From NCBI RefSeq assembly GCF_000143415.4, contig NW_003314392.1:196433-260432 (forward strand): 64,000 nucleotides of DNA, in the 5' to 3' direction. The notes beneath the pieces were generated by a model that had not been told where the DNA came from, searched no databases, and saw nothing but the letters and a program-made list of their open reading frames with translations. Positions 11,056-23,601 of the stretch are shown piece after piece. This DNA is from Selaginella moellendorffii (lineage: Eukaryota; Streptophyta; Lycopodiopsida; Selaginellales; Selaginellaceae). The stretch's first letter is position 1, and each line of letters starts with the position of its first letter. The translations under genes were made by a program, and so were the position numbers.

Positions 11056-11470
11056 TCAATTTCTAGATTTTGCTCCCAGCAAGCACATCCAATCCACTGA
11101 AACTGGCTTATAAGGCATGCTCCTCACAAGTTCCTCGGCCTCTTCCACACACCCAGCTCGCCCCAAGCAATCCACCATGCAGTGGCAAGATGCCCTTCTT
11201 GGGCGTGTGCCAAGAACACAATGACCCACAAGTGGCAATCACATCGCTCCATGGAGTCAAACACTGCTTGTGTGCGCTGGATCTTGCCCAGCTTGCCATA
11301 CCAAAGGATGACGAGATTGGAGAGGTAGCAGCAATCGCCAGGCAGCATTTGCTTCTGGGCAATCTCGATCCGGGAATGGGCATCGATCGCCTGCGAGGAA
11401 TTGGTCGTGGAAGTGATGAGATCCACACACTTGGACTTGGACAGCATCAGTTTCTCTCGACACCGAAGCT
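11056..11470 (-). pseudogene. PPR protein pseudogene, C-terminal fragment
   Basis: Two minus-strand frames carry PPR-like pieces. The upstream one has a degenerate SNLVILWYGKLGKI...VFDSMERCD repeat. The downstream one (11056-11238) has CMVDCLGRAG..EEAEELVRSMP, the typical last repeat of plant PLS-type PPR proteins, ending in WMCLLGAKSRN. The pieces are in different frames and most of a usual PPR gene is missing, so this is a truncated, frameshifted copy. It lies about 250 bp upstream of the MOT1 pseudogene in the same orientation. Confidence 0.7.
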
Positions 11471-11999
11471 AGCCTCTCATGAGATTAGGGAGAAGGGAGA
11501 GATTAGAGAAATTCTCAATGGCATCCTTCCGAAGTAGCGCTTCCTAGATCCCCTAGCTTGGTTTGTTCATTCTAGTGAGCTAACGCATTGCAAAGAGCTT
11601 TTCCTAGCTGCCTTCAAGGCACTATAGATAGGAATAGAAATAAAGTATATAACTTGTGAACCTTAAAGTGAAATAAAAATGACACTACAAATATGGCAAT
11701 GGCTAAACAAACATCTAAACATACAACCTTCCATTGTTTCCCCAGTCTTGCAAGTGTTTGGGGAGCAATCTTGTTTGAACATTTACCCCAAAGATGAATT
11801 GGCGAGTAAGATTACTCACCTAGACGTCTAAAGTAGTAAGAAACAAATGCATATAAATGAATAGTATGAGGCCTCATGCCAAGAAAATGACTTTATCCCT
11901 GTAACGCACTTTATTTCTCTCCCCTTAAACCAATTGGAAAAAGGGCAATTGCTTAATGAGAGAGCCTTTAGTGGCTATTTTATCCCCTAAGGTTCTAAG

Positions 12000-12530
12000 G
12001 ATCCATGATGATAATATATCTAAATCTCATCCTATAATCACATGCGCTACACTCACCCCCCCTTTAGAGATGTCAATGTCTTCATGACTATTGACTAACA
12101 ACTTCTACTGATCCACGGTGATAGTATATCCAAATTTCATCCTATAATCACCCCCTCTTTAGAGATGTCAATGTCTTTATTGACTATTGACTAACAATTT
12201 ATACTGATCCACAGTGATAGTATATCCAAATCTCATCCTATAATCACATGCGTTACACTCACCCCCCCTTTAGAGATGTCAATGTCTTCATTGATTATTG
12301 ACTAACAACTTCTACTGATTCACAGTGATAGTATATCCAAATCTCATTCTATAATCATATGCGCTACACTCACCCCCCTTTTAGAGATGTCAATGTCTTC
12401 ATTGACTATTGACTAACAACTTCTACTAATCCATGGTGATAGTATATCCAAATCTCATCCTATAATCACATGCGCTACACTCACCCCCCCTTTAGAGATG
12501 TTAATGTCTTCATTGAATATTGACTAACAA
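12000..12530. repeat. Tandem array of about 110-bp units (five copies)
   Basis: Five successive units begin with GATCCA.GGTGATAGTATATCC-like sequence at about 12000, 12111, 12207, 12318 and 12428. Each contains a C-run followed by TTTAGAGATGTCAATG and ends in TTGACTAACAA. The second unit is about 15 bp shorter. A sixth, broken start lies at about 12746. The units are AT-rich and have no long frame. The flanks 11640-12000 and 12531-12745 are AT-rich with no gene seen. Confidence 0.8.
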
Positions 12531-12772
12531 CGTACGTATGGATACCCAATATGTACGATTTCAAAATTAAGGGTAAAAATATACCTTGCTCAAAGTTATA
12601 TTATATTTTTAAGTAGCCACTAATAAATGGGAATCAAACCCATGCCATTTGCTCCGATACCACATATAGCGCACCCCTTAAGCTAACTGGAAAAAAGTAG
12701 CCCTTAATGGTTATTTTATCTCTATTTATCCCCCAAGGTTCAAAGGATCCACAGTGACAATATATCCAAATC

Positions 12773-13320
12773 GGGTAGTGGAGGTAATTCTATAGAAGGT
12801 TATTAGCATAAGGCCTCACACTTAGGAATGGATGGGGTGTGTTTGCCAATTCCTTGATAATAATATTATTTGTCCTATAGACAAATGTTCAAGCAAGATT
12901 ACCATCAAGAAACTACACAACCCAAATCCTTTTAGCACTTTAGCATAAGGCCTCATGCTAATCCTTAAGCATGAGTCCAGTCACAATGTGTTGATGGAGA
13001 TTACTAGCATGAGGCCTCACACTTAGATTGCTTGTGATATTTTTCCCAATTTCTTGGTGACAATCTTATTCACTTGTGCAATAAACATGTATGCAAAGGA
13101 GATTGGTGTCGAGAAACTAGGCTAGAGGAGGTGGGTGGGCTTTTTTTCTTGGTGTGAGGCCTCACACTAATGTTTTTGTGTGAGGTTGGACACCATCCAT
13201 TTATTGGATTAAGGAATTATGGACTTTCATACACCCCATCCATTCTTGAGCCCTTATGCTATTAACCTCCTATAGAATTACTTCCATTACCCCTTTCACT
13301 TAGCATGAGGCCTCACACTA
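12773..13320. repeat. Imperfect inverted repeat carrying AGGCCTC palindromes
   Basis: The left arm at 12773-12841 and the right arm at 13230-13293 are imperfect reverse complements (both contain the TAATTCTATAG and GGATGGGGTGT cores). Between and beside the arms, the short motif GCATGAGGCCTCACAC or close variants recurs at about 12806, 12943, 13006, 13153 and 13301, with another at 11866. No reading frame is conserved. A foldback or Helitron-like remnant is possible; the class cannot be decided here. Confidence 0.55.
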
Positions 13321-14758
13321 AGATCCATTCTCTCCCATTTCAAAAATATTTTAAGTAATTCTAATAAGTTCTTTCATGTTTCTAGGCCCAGCAATCTAAA
13401 ACACTTCTACACAAGTCCATCAAAGTGAAAAGAGGTTGCAACTCCATACAACCACAAAAGTGGACATTGGAGATTCACAATGATGATCTAGTGTTGTTGG
13501 ATCTTACCAACCCAAATAGTCCAATATTCTATGGGATTGTCATCAAAGAAGAGGAGATTCCTAACAAAGACATGAATAGAGAAGGAGGGCTATTTATACA
13601 GAGCTTCAAAAGACATTCATCAGGAATATCATTCAAGACTTAGAGTTTATTCCGTCAACTACAATACAGCCTGCAGAGAAAGGAATTGATACAACCTTCA
13701 CTGCTTATGGAATCCTCAAGGACAAACTAACCTTGTCAAGACAGTCAACAATAGGATTCTAACTTAGAGACTTTTTGATCAGAGGGAAATAGAAGAATTG
13801 GAGCATCCATTCCATGACCTCTCCAACTACAATCCAAATGATGGACATAAGGTCGATCAGGTTGTTGATGATAAACATACATTAAGCGATACATCCTCAT
13901 TAACATCAATGTCCAATGATTAGGAGAGTGAGGATGATGAAGACAAAGTACAACACAATGATAATGAAGAGGATAATAGTGAGACAAAAAGTGACAAGTG
14001 ATGAAATTCAAGACAAGAGTCCTTCCTCACCATGAAAAGAAGAAGAAGATGATGATGAACCACCACATAAGAGGGTTAGATGTGAACTTTGGAGCAAGGT
14101 TGCAAGCAATAGTGCATGGATGAGCTAGGGACAAAAACCTCCATACAAAGCAAAAAAAAAAGGTGTCACACAATAAATAAACCAAGAGATGGTAGAAATG
14201 AAGGCTCCAAAGAGAGGAGCAAAAGGGTGAAATGATGACAGCACAGTTACAACAATAGGGGTGAAAAAAAAAACCAGTGTCGATAGGACACCCTTGTTGA
14301 GGTACAAGCACTACTACTTCAACGATCAAACAATCTACAAACTCCTAATGTCTCAATGCATCATTGATGCAACTCTTTGTCCACAGTGCCCTTAAGGAGT
14401 TGATGATTGTACAAGAGAACTCAGTGGATCTAGGTGATGCAATCCTAATTACTATGGACAAGGATGGTTGGACATTTGTCGAAAGGATAAGCAAGGAAAC
14501 AACAAAAAATCCAACAGTCAAATTCATTGTCATATCTAGGTAGGACTTGACAAAAGCAATGCAAGAGATCTCTTCTGACCTGATATACACGAAGAAGATG
14601 CAGGCAAAATTCTCAATGCAATACTTCTAAATCATGAAAGGATCAACACCACAGGATACCATCATCGAGATACCCAATCTTGTGAACACAAAGGCAAAGA
14701 ATTAGCACAAAAGTAACCTCAATGACAAGTTTGTACATAGTCGCCACAACTAGAAGAG
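13321..14758 (+). other. Decayed coding-like sequence, unassigned
   Basis: A plus-strand frame of 72 codons (13425-13643) is followed by acidic, stop-interrupted stretches (about 13920-14030) and short frames to 14750. Base composition is purine-rich on the plus strand, as in old gag-pol or transposase genes, but I see no zinc finger, catalytic motif or domain. It may be the interior of an old transposable element. It ends directly against an LTR fragment at 14759. Confidence 0.3.
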
Positions 14759-14896
14759 TGTAAGTGACTAATTTTTCCATTCTACTTTAGTCACTTAACC
14801 ACACTTCCAACCACTTGGAGGAGTCTCATTCACAACCTCCATAAGTCCAATTCAGGATTTGGGACTTGCTAGCCCCGAGAATGGCATCCATGCCAC
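14759..14896 (-). repeat. LTR-end fragment of the LARD family
   Basis: This 138-bp piece matches 4561-4698, the 3' end of the LARD LTR on the minus strand, including the TGTAAG terminus and the ATGGCATCCATGCCAC segment. No tRNA-Met primer site precedes it at 14745-14758, so it is a fragment, not an LTR with its interior attached. Confidence 0.7.
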
Positions 14897-14897
14897 C

Positions 14898-14901
<4 letters not shown>

Positions 14902-14957
<56 letters not shown>
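14902..14957. repeat. (TA)n microsatellite
   Basis: About 56 bp of nearly perfect TA repeats directly after the LTR fragment and about 95 bp before the assembly gap. A similar (TA)n tract lies at about 20633-20662. Confidence 0.95.
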
Positions 14958-14959
<2 letters not shown>

Positions 14960-15050
14960 CATATTATATATATCTCACGCTGTATATGCTATATCTATTT
15001 TATAGCCTGTTATTGTGTGTTGTACATATGTGTTCTTCTTCCATTTACTT

Positions 15051-15332
15051 NNNNNNNNNNNNNNNNNNNNNNNNNNNNNNNNNNNNNNNNNNNNNNNNNN
15101 NNNNNNNNNNNNNNNNNNNNNNNNNNNNNNNNNNNNNNNNNNNNNNNNNNNNNNNNNNNNNNNNNNNNNNNNNNNNNNNNNNNNNNNNNNNNNNNNNNNN
15201 NNNNNNNNNNNNNNNNNNNNNNNNNNNNNNNNNNNNNNNNNNNNNNNNNNNNNNNNNNNNNNNNNNNNNNNNNNNNNNNNNNNNNNNNNNNNNNNNNNNN
15301 NNNNNNNNNNNNNNNNNNNNNNNNNNNNNNNN
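15051..15332. other. Assembly gap (282 N)
   Basis: Unresolved bases. Frames predicted across it are meaningless. Confidence 1.
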
Positions 15333-15603
15333 AAAAGCATATCCATATCTTGAGACAAAAAAAAATTATTTCTTTGCAATAGCATTAAAAATGCATGATG
15401 ACATACAACATTTGCAGGCTAGTTGATAGCATTCGCAAGAGCTATTAATAAACTTTGACAGCTATTTGTTCCAAACCCTGATCTAAGCTCTCATTATCAA
15501 AAACTATCCCTATGATTTGTAAGTGAAAATAAAGCCACTTGACTAAGTACCTGCTGGAAGCCCTCACAAGTGTCATTTGGCTGGAAGTTGTGCTTTGCAT
15601 CCT

Positions 15604-17041
15604 TTGAACAACAATATTGAGAAAATGGGGATATATATTGCAAAAACAAAAAACAAAAAACAGATGAATTCTTAATTTATTCTTGGGGTACCCAAACATG
15701 TTCCCTGCCCACCCGCCCTTATTAAACCGATTTGTTGATGAAGCAGCCTCCAAATCGTTGCACTACAAATAGGTTCTTCCAGTGCTTCATGCAAATCCAC
15801 ATACCGCCTCTGACTGACCACCGTGCCATATACGCACGTCAAAATCGAAGAAGACATGAAGAAGTGACCTCAAGCCGCTCTCAACAGATGGCTGAAGTTC
15901 ACCTGTTTTCCTCCTCCAATGATAGCAACAAGCAGATTGCAATAACGAAGTGATGTTAAGTACCTGCTCACCAAAAGAAACACGAGCTCCAAATCCGAAA
16001 TGTCACAGTATCACGTCAAAGCCCAGGCTGTCTGATACAGGTTGAAAGGCAGAAACAGTCCAATTCGCTGCGCCAATCAGAAGATAATGCTGAGCCCGTG
16101 AAGACATGTTCTCACTGCAGGTGCCACCCAAACAAACTTGATAGCAGCAGCTGCATCCAACGGCAGAAGCGTACAAAAATGGTCACATATGCAAGAAACA
16201 GATCTCCAGAAACCAAACCATGTCGAAATTTTCGAAAACGTTGCTCGACCCAGAAGATATCCAGGAGACCGTGCACAGTACGCAGCTCGGCAGGGTCCGT
16301 GACATAACTTCTGCACCAGATGTCGAAATTGACCAAATAAAGGCAATATAGAATGGTCAAGAGTTGCCCTATAGCGAAATACCCAGCCTGATGAAGAAGA
16401 ATCACGTCGATGCACACTCGGGAAGAAAATGCAGCCACTCGCAACATGAGGTCACCGAATCTAAGCAAAAGTATGAAGAACCTCCCGAAAGCCGTTGGTG
16501 TGAGTGAGCAGAGTATACACATGAAGCCTGATGTCTGTAGAGACCTGCCATGTCCTCACAGCAGCATATCCTCAAGAATAAGGTCGCAAAAAGCACATAA
16601 ACCATGAAAGGCTCCCCTGCTGCAGATGCCGCCTAAAAAAAAATGGTAATTGCACACAAAGGCAATCGATAGATGCTTGCAGAGGGCCTCTACTTTCCTG
16701 AGGTCGAAAGTAACGAAATTTTTATCATATCCGTGAGAAAAACGTGAGCCCATCCACTGCGCGCAGATCCGCATAGGCAACGCAATATCTCCTACATCCG
16801 ATGTCGAAACTGACCGATTTTTGGCGATCTGGAAAGCCCAAAACACGAAAAGCCGAACCAGCAGCTCCGCGATTGATTCCATCGCCAGATCTCTTCAAAG
16901 CAGCCATCATCATCGAATAGCTCCTAATTGAGACAAGGAGGCTAGTGAGTCCCCAACTCCCGCCTTGAAACTCAAGAGCAGCCGTCTTCCTCCCAGCTCT
17001 TCAACCAAAACGCCGCCCTTGCCCTTGAACAACAATATTGA
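15604..17041. other. 1.4-kb segment flanked by a 17-bp direct repeat
   Basis: The 17-mer TTGAACAACAATATTGA occurs at 15604-15620 and again at 17025-17041, enclosing 1404 bp. The enclosed DNA has higher GC than its surroundings. It contains a diverged duplication: about 16080-16400 and 16500-16860 share a recurring ...GATGTCGAAA(T/C)TGACC... block and a CTGCAGxTGCC block. Minus-strand frames of 60-136 codons exist (for example 16112-16522 and 16556-16882) without recognisable domains. The repeat could be a target-site duplication of a LINE-like or retrocopy insertion. Just left of it, a minus-strand exon-like stretch ends in a good splice donor at about 15555. Confidence 0.4.
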
Positions 17042-20000
17042 AGGAGTCTCTCAATACCCCGTGCTTAACCTCACACCTATCAAAACTTTGAGTACTATGT
17101 GGTTCTAATGTCTTTTAAACTTGGAAATTCCTTTTGAACCAAGATAATCATTCCATTGCATCATAGCTTTAATTAAATGTCATCTTGAATTTGCCATACA
17201 CAGGTTTTTAGCTGTATAGTTGAGCACATTGAAGATCTGGCTTATTAATATAATTAGAGATTAGTAAAAAGTTAAATATAAACTATGTGCATATTATACT
17301 TCTCTCCTCTCGTCCATTTGAACTATTCGTGTGCAAGCTCCAGGATAACCTCAATGGACTCGTGGGGACCAACTTTTCAAACTGTACATAAGGACCAGCT
17401 TTTTCAGACTCTAGCATCTCTCTTCTGGCCACACACACAAGGACGTCCTCTCTCACTCTAGAGTGTAAAGTGACCTGCTTCGTCAAAAGTGCAAAGTTAC
17501 CAAAAGCTGCAATGTAGGCAAAGAATTGAGCTGGTGCAGTCACTGCTTTGCCTCTGCAGTCCAGAAAAATTCTCAGATTGATTGTGGACAGAACAAACTA
17601 TGAAGTTTTACTTACTCTTTTTCACACTGAGCTTTGGCTCCAAACACTTGCACATTGCCATGTTCTTAACCCATCCAAACATTCTATGTGCATACGTCTT
17701 TTGATCCTCTTTTAGTTTCCTCATGTCTGCAGTAGAATCCAGAGACAAACATCAAGCGATTGAAAATGAAACAGCACAAATGAAACAACACTTTTTTTAT
17801 GCATATATGTTTTGAGGGATTTCATAGTGGGTTTAGTATTCTTCAGATTTGTAAAAAAGCTAATTGAGTTTTTTCATAAATGGAATTCTTGTCAATTAAA
17901 GCATATAATTAGTCCAGGTCATCATTTGTAACTGTAGGGAGGGATGTGAAAAATGTCTTAGTCCGCCAAGAAGACTTATACAACACTACCAGTAAATCAA
18001 TTTAATTCTTGAAGTGTTATTGCAATTAGTTAAATGGATCTGACTAATACATTATTGACACTAAATAATATAACGAAATTTTGATACACAATTGTATACT
18101 CATGTTGATTATGTGTGTGGAGAGTGTATGGAGAACATAAAATTACTCATTAAAGTTCTTTATATATGACTGTTTTGAAGCATATAAAACTTTCAAGAAA
18201 TGAGACCATATGAGTTTAAAATATTTTGAAAACTGAACACCAATTATAAATATAATTAGATTATTAAATTATTTATTTTTTAATTAAAAACATAGATCTA
18301 GAACATTACCATGTATATAATAATATTAACATATCATATATATGATAATATATTTATAGTAATATAATAAAATTTTCAACATATAATATATATAAGGTTA
18401 ATTTCTTTTGTATTTGCATTTCAAAAAATATATTTTTTTGTATCAATATTATCAGTTTTTAGTAAAGTGTTATTTTTCATCACTCTACTTAATGATTCTC
18501 TTGTATTATAAATTACATTGTTCAAACCTAGATTTTAAAGAACATAAAACTAAAAATTATAAAATTAGATCTAACATACTACTACTAGCAGGGATCCCAG
18601 CTAGAAGTAGAGAATGTTTTCAATCTGAAAAAAAAATTTAGCAGCCTTTTTGTTTGTGCTTATGTATTGAGTTTAAAAATGTTCTCTACTTCTCTCACTT
18701 GACTGGATATTTGATTGATATAGGTTTTTAGACAGTTTAGGACTTAGATCTCCTTTGCTGTTAAAAGATGAAAAACACTGTGTTTACAGAATCGAGCTTT
18801 TAGAAATAAAAAGAGAAAATTCATAGCATAACAAGGACCCAACAATGAGGTATAAGTCCTTCTCAGCTTCATATTGAATCTTTAGTGTAGCATAGTTAGC
18901 GTGAAGCTGCTACTGAGGCTTACAGCTTTGATTTCAATCTGTGTTTTATTTTTATTTTTTTTGTTATTTCTCAAGACCATTTTTGAGCCACGAAATCACA
19001 AACATCATGCAGCTGCAACAGCAGAGACATGTTGGTGATCCTTGTTAAGTTCTTAAGTGTTGTGTCATAACTCTTAGAAATGGAGTTCTACCTCAGCTGG
19101 ATTCAAAACTAAAGGATGATTGAAATCAGCAAACATGAGGAAGATATGCAAATTGTAAGCTTAGTGTAGATGATGTACTTGCTGACAAATCTCACAGATG
19201 GTGTCCTCTTTTTAGTTGCACGAGTGTTGCACATACTTTTGATAAGCATACTACCAAACACAAAAGAGAGAAAAAGAAATGAGGAAGAAGCAGAAACTTG
19301 CTTAGAACTCTTAGACAACACGAAGAACAAAGTCCTTACCTTCAACCTGTCGCAACAAGAGCATGGAATTTTGTGATTCCCAGTCTTGCCCTCCTCCTGT
19401 CAAATTCTACTTTTGCCTTGCTGGGATTTTAGGGATGGTGGCTTTGTGGAGTGTTCTTTGTGATGGTGGTGATGCTGCTTATTATTGAAAAACTGGTTTT
19501 GGATCAGTAGAGACAAGCTGTTTCCATTCTTCTGGAAATGGGATTTGCCCAAACCAGTGCCAAATTTCTCAATGGTGAGAATTGCTCATCACCTACTGAG
19601 CATGGCAGAGTTCTCCTTGTTCAATATCTCCAACCAGACTGTTAACAAGTTCCATGGTGCAATGCTCCTAGCCACCATGGAATCAAGGCATGCTGGTTAT
19701 GTCCTTTGCTCTCCACACACGTCTTATAGATCGACTTGGATGCATAATTTCATGTTTTTATTCTCAAAGTTTTGGTTTTGTTACAACAAATAGTTTGTTC
19801 ATATTAGGTTTCTGAGTTCATGTTGAAGAATGGAGTGCACAGTGGATGGGCTGAAAAAGGTCAAAGACAACCTAGAGGAGGAAATTGTGCTGAGGATTAC
19901 AAAATTGGATTCCAAACTTAGTGCTATTGTGGGAAAAATTTGTGTAACTGATGAAAATAAAGTTATGGAAGCATATGCATCCTTTCATATGGCATATGCC

Positions 20001-20627
20001 CAAATCAACATTTTTACATCCTTTATACTCCTCTATAGCAATGGCTTTGTCAGGTATATGTTTCCAAGCCCCACACTACAGTGAGCATAGTTTTCATTTG
20101 TTTAAGAGTTTAGAAATATAACAGTGTTTGTTTGTTTTTTCAGATGAAAAAACGAACATACATAAGTAAATTTATTAATATTGTTACTATATTTATATTA
20201 AACCTCATAAGCCAAATCGTTCTAGACATATTGAGAAATTATAAATTGATAAAATCTAAGAAATGTATTTATGTTTATTAATTAATACGTTAATAAACTT
20301 ACATTCAAATAAAAAAGTATAAAAAAACTTCATCGGTGTGTTACACAAATTATTGATTTCGAAAGATAAATTGAGTTGAGACTTTTATGAATAATAACTT
20401 ATAAATACTAAATTTAATTATATTTAAACTTAAATTTTTTATATATGGTTTTTATAACATATTATCGAATTATTAAAATATAATAATTATAAAAATATGC
20501 ATAATGGGAAATTTCACATTAACTTTATTGTTTTTTAGCTTTAACTTCAATACATTTAACTCCAAATTCATCTAAAATAAAATAAATTTTTTGAATAACT
20601 GTAAATAATGTAACTTCTTAGCTCCAA

Positions 20628-20640
<13 letters not shown>
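17042..20640. other. AT-rich intergenic region without a supported gene
   Basis: Mostly AT-rich sequence with short frames only. Less AT-rich islands at 17280-17560 (minus-strand frame of 86 codons) and at 19485-20084 (plus-strand frames of 102 and 84 codons) show no domain I recognise. From 20090 to 20640 I see only AT-rich DNA ending in a (TA)n tract. Confidence 0.5.
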
Positions 20641-20665
<25 letters not shown>

Positions 20666-20689
20666 TGTGTGTTTGTGTGAGTGCATAGA

Positions 20690-22760
20690 ATATGAAAAAG
20701 GAATACAGAAAATGTGCATATCAATTAGCCCAAAAACCCTAGCTTATATATAGGAGCAAGTGGTTTAGATTGATAAACATATATGTACATTACCCTATTC
20801 CCAAAGGTATCAAAACAACATTAAAAGTGCACTCTCAAAGAAACTAGTGAAGCTACGAGCACGAATGGCCGGTGCTATTCTTAGGCCATCTGCCTCTCAA
20901 GTGACTCCACCGCAAAACTTGAAGCCACTTGCTACACTCTATGACTTGTGAGACTTGCCATGGAGCGCTCCACCACCAATATACCTTTAGTGCCAAAATA
21001 GCGTCCAATCACAATAATATTCCAACACGTGAGGTGTGAACATCCTCCAACTTAAGGCTGGAGTGTGTTACCTTGCCTCCCACACAAGACAAGTGTGTTA
21101 GCTCATCTTTGCTAGAGTTCTAGCCCTGCAATAGGGACTAAAGAAAGGGCATGAACCTCCTCCTAAGGGAACAAAGCTTCAGAATAGGTGTTCGAGAAGA
21201 GATATATGGATCCTCTATACGTGTAACACCAAATCAACTTCATTTTCCACTGGTCCCAATTGTGGTAGCAGTCCTTGCCACTAGATCCAAAAATCCTCCC
21301 TTCCTGATCATCCTCAAAACAAGATATCATGCATGGTCTTCTAAAGATAATCCAAAAAGTTAGGAACTTTTTCAAATTTTAGCTACTCCAAGTCACCCCT
21401 AAAGTGACATCTAACTCCACCAATCCTTGACCGCTACCATTTTTGTCATGTGTTAAGACAAGCAAGATCACATAGAGAATGGTCTGGATTGAAACCAATC
21501 TGACGGCTACCAAAATCGCACTATGTTAATATTTGTATATGGCATCGTAGCCGTACACTTAGACCTCACATCATCCCCTCCTCTCAGAATAATGAAAGAC
21601 CATCAAGGTTCTCTTGTAGATGGGTGGGGATCTGGAGGAACGTCAGGAGGAGGTATCAGCAGATTTGTAGGTGGTATCAACTGTTCCTAATTCTTTTGTA
21701 CGAAGCGTTTCAACCACTGCACATACACAATTTTTGGAGGATCGGCTTGCTGGACATCATGCCAAACCTCATAAACTTGTGGTCCAATTTGCCACAACAC
21801 CTAATACAGTCTTTTTCACTGAGTAAATAAACCACATATTGTAAGATGGGGAAAACAGACTAACACCAAGTTATCCACTTTATACTCTGCAGATGGACGA
21901 TGATGGGAGTTGTAGTGTTGTTGTTGTCCCACATGTACACGGCCTAAGTGTTTAGCAGACTCCGCTTAGATAAGTGGAAGAATACTCGTCAAATACTAAT
22001 CCCACGATCTAGCATTGGCAACTCATGGCAATCGCGAAGGTAAATTCAGCTCCATTGATAATATTAGATTGTGACCATATAGGAGTTTATATGGTGAAGT
22101 ACTAACAGAACTCTGCACCCCTGTGATATATGCATACTAAAGAGAGGGCAAATAACCATCCCAATCTGGATGCTGAAAGTTCACATACTTCGTGATCATT
22201 CCTTTGAATGTCCAAATGAGCTGTTCTACCAAACTGTTTGACTGTGGATTATAAACACTCGCAAAAGTGTGGCATATCCCCAACCGAGATGTCAAAACAT
22301 AAAATGCCTAAGCCATAAATATGGGACCATTATCTGAAAGAATCCCCTTTGGACAAAAATATTAAAACACCACTCAATTGAGAAGGAAGTATCCAACAGT
22401 AATTGCAAAGGCACTAACAAGAGCACCAACTTCCGCCTAGCAAGTTAAATAGTCAGAAGCAATAATAACATATTCATTGTTAGCAATCAATCGTAGAAAA
22501 GGTCCCATAAGATCAAACACCACCGACTCAAACGAACAGAAAATTGCAATTAACTCTAATCATCCTTCCGCAACACGAGGGGGAGTACTACGAGCTTGGC
22601 ACTAAATGCAACTACGCACATACTGGATAACATCATGTCGCATCTTTGGCTAATAGAAAGACCTGTGAAACTTCTTAGTCACATGACAATGTCCCATATG
22701 CCCACCTAGAACAGGAGAATCATGGTAAACCATAGAATAAAGATGGAAGGCACCACCAGC
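20690..22760 (-). mobile_element. Decayed Ty3/gypsy element: integrase remnant and LTR-side sequence
   Basis: On the minus strand, about 22760-22000 translates with many stops into an integrase. A zinc-binding part (HVTKKFH...YPKMRHDVIQYVRSC), a core with SDNGPIF followed by NPQSNSLVEQ, and a KYVNFQHPDWDGYLP segment appear in the normal order. The left part, 20690-21560, contains on the minus strand a TATATATAAGC promoter-like element about 20740-20750, consistent with an LTR. Part of this left sequence (about 21475-21760) recurs at 55245-55560, so two related elements exist in the window. No intact frame remains. Confidence 0.7.
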
Positions 22761-22829
22761 CATAAATGATTATCATAATTCATCCCCACAAAATAAAGAA
22801 GAAGAAGGCCATCTTCAAGGTGGTATTGA

Positions 22830-23242
22830 GAATGTAAATGCTGGAATAGCAAGTCATCAGCAAATGATGCAAGATTCTTAAACTCATATCGAAGCCTTTG
22901 AATCTATAGCTCAATCTTTTGAGCCTCGTGAACCTCATCAAGAGAGGGTAAATTTTGCTTTACAACTTATGGACATTGAACGTCAAGTACAACAAGAACA
23001 CACTAAATTTACAACACTTACCGCAATCATGTCCATGTGCTGCTATGGTGGAGAACAACCTCTAGGCAATCGGTGGGGACGACTTTTAAGCTATGTCAGT
23101 GCTAGAGATCTAAAAGAAAAGAGAGGCTTTTGTATGCATGGCGTTCACATCAATGGAATGGACGTGCTCAAAGTTGGTGAGGTGGCCAAGGAAGCCATTG
23201 CAAGAGCTTGGAGAGGTGATGGCAGAGTGTGAGACTTATCAG
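22830..23242 (+). other. Unassigned 87-codon frame
   Basis: A plus-strand frame (22969-23232) gives an 87-residue peptide with a CCYGGEQPLGNRWG segment and a basic C terminus. I cannot assign it. It lies between the decayed integrase and the P450 fragment and could be an exon remnant of either or chance. Confidence 0.2.
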
Positions 23243-23312
23243 TATATAGAGGTCATTCCAGACAAGCACCACAAGCCTATATAGAGGTCATTCCAGACAA
23301 GCACCACAAGCC
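23243..23312. repeat. Perfect 35-bp tandem duplication
   Basis: The 35-bp unit at 23243-23277 is repeated without change at 23278-23312, immediately before a GTAAGT splice donor-like site at 23315. Confidence 0.95.
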
Positions 23313-23575
23313 TGGTAAGTTCCTCTCTTTGTTCTTTGCTCTTTGGAGTTTCTTCTTTGGTTCTTTGGAAGCTAAACTTCATTCTTTCTTTCTGTCCAGG
23401 GTATGAGCTCGCCAAGATGCTCCTTGGCGTGTTCTTGCACCATCTTGTCACCCAGTTCCACATGTCGCTCCTCGAACCAAACGCGTTGATCCACTCGCAG
23501 CTCCCTCCCCATCAAACTAACAAAACTCTCAAATCGTCAGAGTTTTGGAAACCGTGGAATGGCCAAATCGTTTAA
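23243..23575 (+). pseudogene. Cytochrome P450 C-terminal exon remnant
   Basis: The frame up to 23575 contains CPGYELAKM followed by LLGVFLHHLVTQF, matching the heme-ligand cysteine and following L-helix of plant P450s (CYP85-clan-like, inference). It starts right after a polypyrimidine tract ending TCTGTCCAG at 23400 and a donor-like GTAAGT lies at 23315. The rest of a P450, including the I-helix and ExxR, is absent upstream, where retroelement remains lie. It is called a fragment of a lost gene. Confidence 0.6.
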
Positions 23576-23601
23576 TATGAGAAATACCCCTGCACTCACC
23601 C

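Noticed and set aside
12000-12530. CRISPR-like array
   Set aside because: Repeats run head to tail without unique spacers, unit length about 110 bp, in a plant nuclear sequence with no cas genes.
14866-15426. Frames of 112-186 codons around 15000
   Set aside because: They cross 282 N bases and a TA microsatellite.
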